NCBI GenBank assembly: GCA_903921365.1
Contig: CAIXPS010000603.1
Span: forward strand, 1 to 64,000
Direction of reading: 5' to 3'
DNA: 64,000 bases
Source of the DNA: an uncultured bacterium
Lineage (GTDB): Bacteria; Chloroflexota; Anaerolineae; J036; Brachytrichaceae
A model generated the notes under the pieces. That model was given only the letters and a program-made list of their open reading frames with translations. It was not told where the DNA came from and made no database searches. Made by a program: the position numbers and the translations under genes. Shown here piece by piece: positions 62,037-64,000 of this stretch (position 1 is its first letter; every line of letters starts with the position of its first letter).

Positions 62037-63798
62037 GCCCATTTTCTCCGTTCCCTCCATGATTGCCGCTGCCAAGTTGCGAATCGTAAATATCACGATA
62101 AATCGGGCTGGATACCAGCAGCTCTGCATGGCGGCCCTGGGCAGCAATCTGCCCGTCCTCGATTACCAGTATCTTGTCTGCATTCAGCACAGTGCTGATG
62201 CGTTGCGCAATGACAAAGATGGTTTGGTCGCGCTCGCTCTGCGCCTCGACCAGCGCAGCCTGAATTTCAACTTCGGTCTCCACATCCACGGCGCTGGTGC
62301 TGTCGTCGAGAATCAGCACCGTCGGTTTGATCAGCAACGCCCGCGCAATCGCTATGCGCTGCTTCTGACCGCCCGACAGGTTCACACCGCGCTGGCCCAG
62401 TTGCGTGTCATAGCCATCGGGCATGCCAGTGATGAAGTCGTGCGCCTGCGCCGCCTTGGCCGCGGCGATGACCTCCTCGTCACTCGCACCGGGGTGACCA
62501 TAGCGAATGTTGTCGCGGATGGCGCCCGAGAACAGCACCGTCTCCTGCAAGGCGATGCCGATGTTGCGGTGCAGCACAGTTTGATCGATGTCGCGAACAT
62601 CGACGCCGTCGATCGTCACGCGCCCGCCAGTCACATCGTAGAAACGCGGGATCAGGTGCACCAGGCTGGATTTGCCTGCGCCAGTGGATCCGAGCAGCGC
62701 GACCGTTTGCCCCGGCTCCGCCACAAAGGTGATGTCTTTGAGCACCGGGTCGCCCGCATGTCCGTCGTAACTGAACGTAACGTTCTCGAAGGCCACGCGT
62801 CCGCGCGGGGCAAACTCGCGCAGCGCGGTCGGTTTGTTCTGCACATCCGGAGTGCTGTCCATGACCTTCTCGATGCGCTGGGCAGAGGCTGCGGCGCGCG
62901 ACACCTGCAGAACCAGCATGCTGACCATCAGCAGCGACATGAGCGTTTGCTGCAAATAGTTGACGAACGCGACGATCTGCCCGATGTGCATGACGCCCGC
63001 CAAGGCCTGGTTGCCGCCGAACCACAACACGCCTGCGACGCCGACGTTCATGAGGATCATCATCATGGGCATGGTGACCGCAGTGACGCGCGCGACCTTG
63101 ATCAACTGGTTTGTCAGGTTGACGTTGGCGGCGCCAAAGCGCTCGATTTCCTTGCCTGCGCGCACGAAGGCTTTGACGACGCGCACGCCGGCCAGGTTCT
63201 CCTGCATCACGGTGTTGAGCGAATCCAGCCGGGTCTGCACCTCGCCATACAGGGGGTAGGCGCGGCTGATGATCCACCACACACCGGCCAGCACCAGCGG
63301 GATCAATGCAAATGGGATGAAGGCCAGTTGCGGAGCGGTGAGAATGGCCATGATCAGACTGCCGATCATCAGCAGAGGCGCGCGCACCATGATGCGAAGC
63401 AGCGCGGCGACAGCCTCCTGCATCTGCGTGACATCGTTGGTCAGGCGGGTGACCAGTTGACCGGTGTCGAACTGGTCGAGGTTGCGGAACGACAGCGTCT
63501 GCACCTTGCGAAATAGCCCGGCGCGCAGATCGGCGCCAAAGCCCTGCGAGGCTTTGAAGGTATAAATGGTGCAGCCGATCCCGCCGATTGCGCCGATGAG
63601 CGCGAAGACGATCATCAGGCCGGCGGACATGAGGACGTAGTTCATATCGCGCGCGGCGACGCCGTTGTCGATGATGCGCTGCATCATCTGCGGTTGCGTC
63701 AGATCCATCACCACTTCGACCAGCATTGCGAGGGGCGCGAGAATCGCCCACAGCCAGTAGGGTTTGAGGAAATGTGCTAGTTTTCGGATTGCCTGCAT
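62029..63798 (-). CDS. ABC exporter half-transporter (degenerate Walker B)
   Basis: Partner of the next gene, 589 residues: a membrane domain with six helices and a nucleotide-binding domain with GSTGAGKSS and canonical LSGGQKQRIAIARAL. Walker B reads LILDDSTSAVD, with Asp in place of the catalytic Glu. Together with the altered LSHGQ of the partner this gives one degenerate and one canonical ATP site, as in the heterodimeric exporters TM287/288 and BmrCD. The cargo is probably a drug or lipid. It is the first structural gene after the MarR-like regulator. Confidence 0.93.
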   Translation of the reverse strand: MQAIRKLAHFLKPYWLWAILAPLAMLVEVVMDLTQPQMMQRIIDNGVAARDMNYVLMSAGLMIVFALIGAIGGIGCTIYTFKASQGFGADLRAGLFRKVQTLSFRNLDQFDTGQLVTRLTNDVTQMQEAVAALLRIMVRAPLLMIGSLIMAILTAPQLAFIPFALIPLVLAGVWWIISRAYPLYGEVQTRLDSLNTVMQENLAGVRVVKAFVRAGKEIERFGAANVNLTNQLIKVARVTAVTMPMMMILMNVGVAGVLWFGGNQALAGVMHIGQIVAFVNYLQQTLMSLLMVSMLVLQVSRAAASAQRIEKVMDSTPDVQNKPTALREFAPRGRVAFENVTFSYDGHAGDPVLKDITFVAEPGQTVALLGSTGAGKSSLVHLIPRFYDVTGGRVTIDGVDVRDIDQTVLHRNIGIALQETVLFSGAIRDNIRYGHPGASDEEVIAAAKAAQAHDFITGMPDGYDTQLGQRGVNLSGGQKQRIAIARALLIKPTVLILDDSTSAVDVETEVEIQAALVEAQSERDQTIFVIAQRISTVLNADKILVIEDGQIAAQGRHAELLVSSPIYRDIYDSQLGSGNHGGNGENGHE

Positions 63799-63845
63799 AA
63801 ATGACTCACAGTTGATAATTAGATCAGTAGATAAGGTGATAATGC

Positions 63846-63857
63846 TTAGCTAGCTAA
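63846..63857. promoter_or_regulatory. Palindrome TTAGCTAGCTAA, candidate MarR operator
   Basis: A perfect 12-bp palindrome lies in the 81-nt AT-rich gap between the partial MarR-like gene and the ABC exporter genes. Its position fits an operator for that regulator; binding is inferred. Confidence 0.35.
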
Positions 63858-63879
63858 AGAATAAGGGCAAAAAAAGACG

Positions 63880-64000
63880 TCAGTGCAATACCTCTTCGCC
63901 TACTACGCGGATAAGGTTGGAGCGGATTTGCATGAGAAAGCGGCGCAGCAGCACGCGCTCCTCAAGTGTGAAGTCGGCGAAGGTGTCGGCCTCGGATGTC
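63880..64000 (-). CDS. MarR-family regulator, C-terminal end (cut by the window edge)
   Basis: The last 39 codons of a gene entering from the right edge: FADFTLEERVLLRRFLMQI, then RSNLIRVVGEEVLH and TGA. This amphipathic end resembles the C-terminal dimerisation helix of MarR regulators, which often stand in front of drug-exporter genes. The DNA-binding part is outside the window, so the family call is moderate. Confidence 0.6.
   Translation of the reverse strand, partial: TSEADTFADFTLEERVLLRRFLMQIRSNLIRVVGEEVLH

Noticed and set aside
62035-63516. Long plus-strand reading frame opposite the second ABC exporter gene (about 490 codons)
   Set aside because: Same reason: a codon-bias shadow of the ABC transporter on the minus strand.

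Overview
This 64 kb window is one contiguous bacterial chromosome segment with ordinary gene density, mostly intact genes on both strands and about 58-60% GC by eye. It has no rRNA genes, no phage and no recognisable transposase. Gene content points to Chloroflexota, probably an Anaerolineae-like environmental lineage: a sufCBD cluster without sufS, a DUF6062 protein, an FtsH-like protease with a low-complexity tail, DUF2085 and DUF2961/GH172 proteins and URO-D-like proteins of unknown substrate. This is inference from family distribution; there is no 16S gene to confirm it.

Layout. 0-7.6 kb: WYL regulator, M50-like membrane protease and tpiA on the minus strand, a BadF-type kinase, thiN, rubrerythrin and galK. 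7.7-18 kb: MBL-fold protein, a fused PTS IIC-IID permease, DUF6062, FtsH-like protease, a PH/DUF1648 membrane protein, NmrA-like protein, lipM and a PD40 lipoprotein. 18-26 kb: rho, tRNA-Pro, a PHP phosphatase, a class II aldolase-like protein, a URO-D-like protein and a zinc alcohol dehydrogenase. 26.4-29 kb: a decayed patch with fragments of surface-protein genes around an intact membrane glycosyltransferase. 29-36.9 kb: DUF362, DUF1905, SDR and epimerase genes, mtnP, a TlpA-like thioredoxin, DUF2085 and a WecA/TagO-like transferase. 37-41 kb: sufC-sufB-sufD behind a near-consensus promoter. 41-50 kb: era, a FAD/2Fe-2S fusion, a MoxR ATPase, a flavoprotein, a nitroreductase and an M19-like dipeptidase. 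50.6-59 kb: carbohydrate-related genes (URO-D-like, beta-propeller glycosidase, GDPD, GH172, secreted GH-A-like enzyme) with an HTH-TPR regulator. 59-64 kb: a REC-GGDEF protein and a MarR-controlled heterodimeric ABC exporter.

The most unusual feature is not a gene. Short palindromic or heptamer-built repeats sit at the 3' ends of genes throughout the window. One family is built from a 7-bp unit (GAGATTA/GAGATTG on one arm, its complement on the other) and makes hairpins after the PHP, tlpA-like, sufC and sufB genes. A single-arm array lies before the GH172 gene and one copy sits in frame inside the FAD/2Fe-2S gene. A second family is a 20-bp-arm palindrome present twice between convergent genes, whose outer flanks differ but remain self-complementary. 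In several cases the repeat supplies the stop codon and last residues of the gene. A separate three-copy, 17-bp-period array of small palindromes lies upstream of rho.
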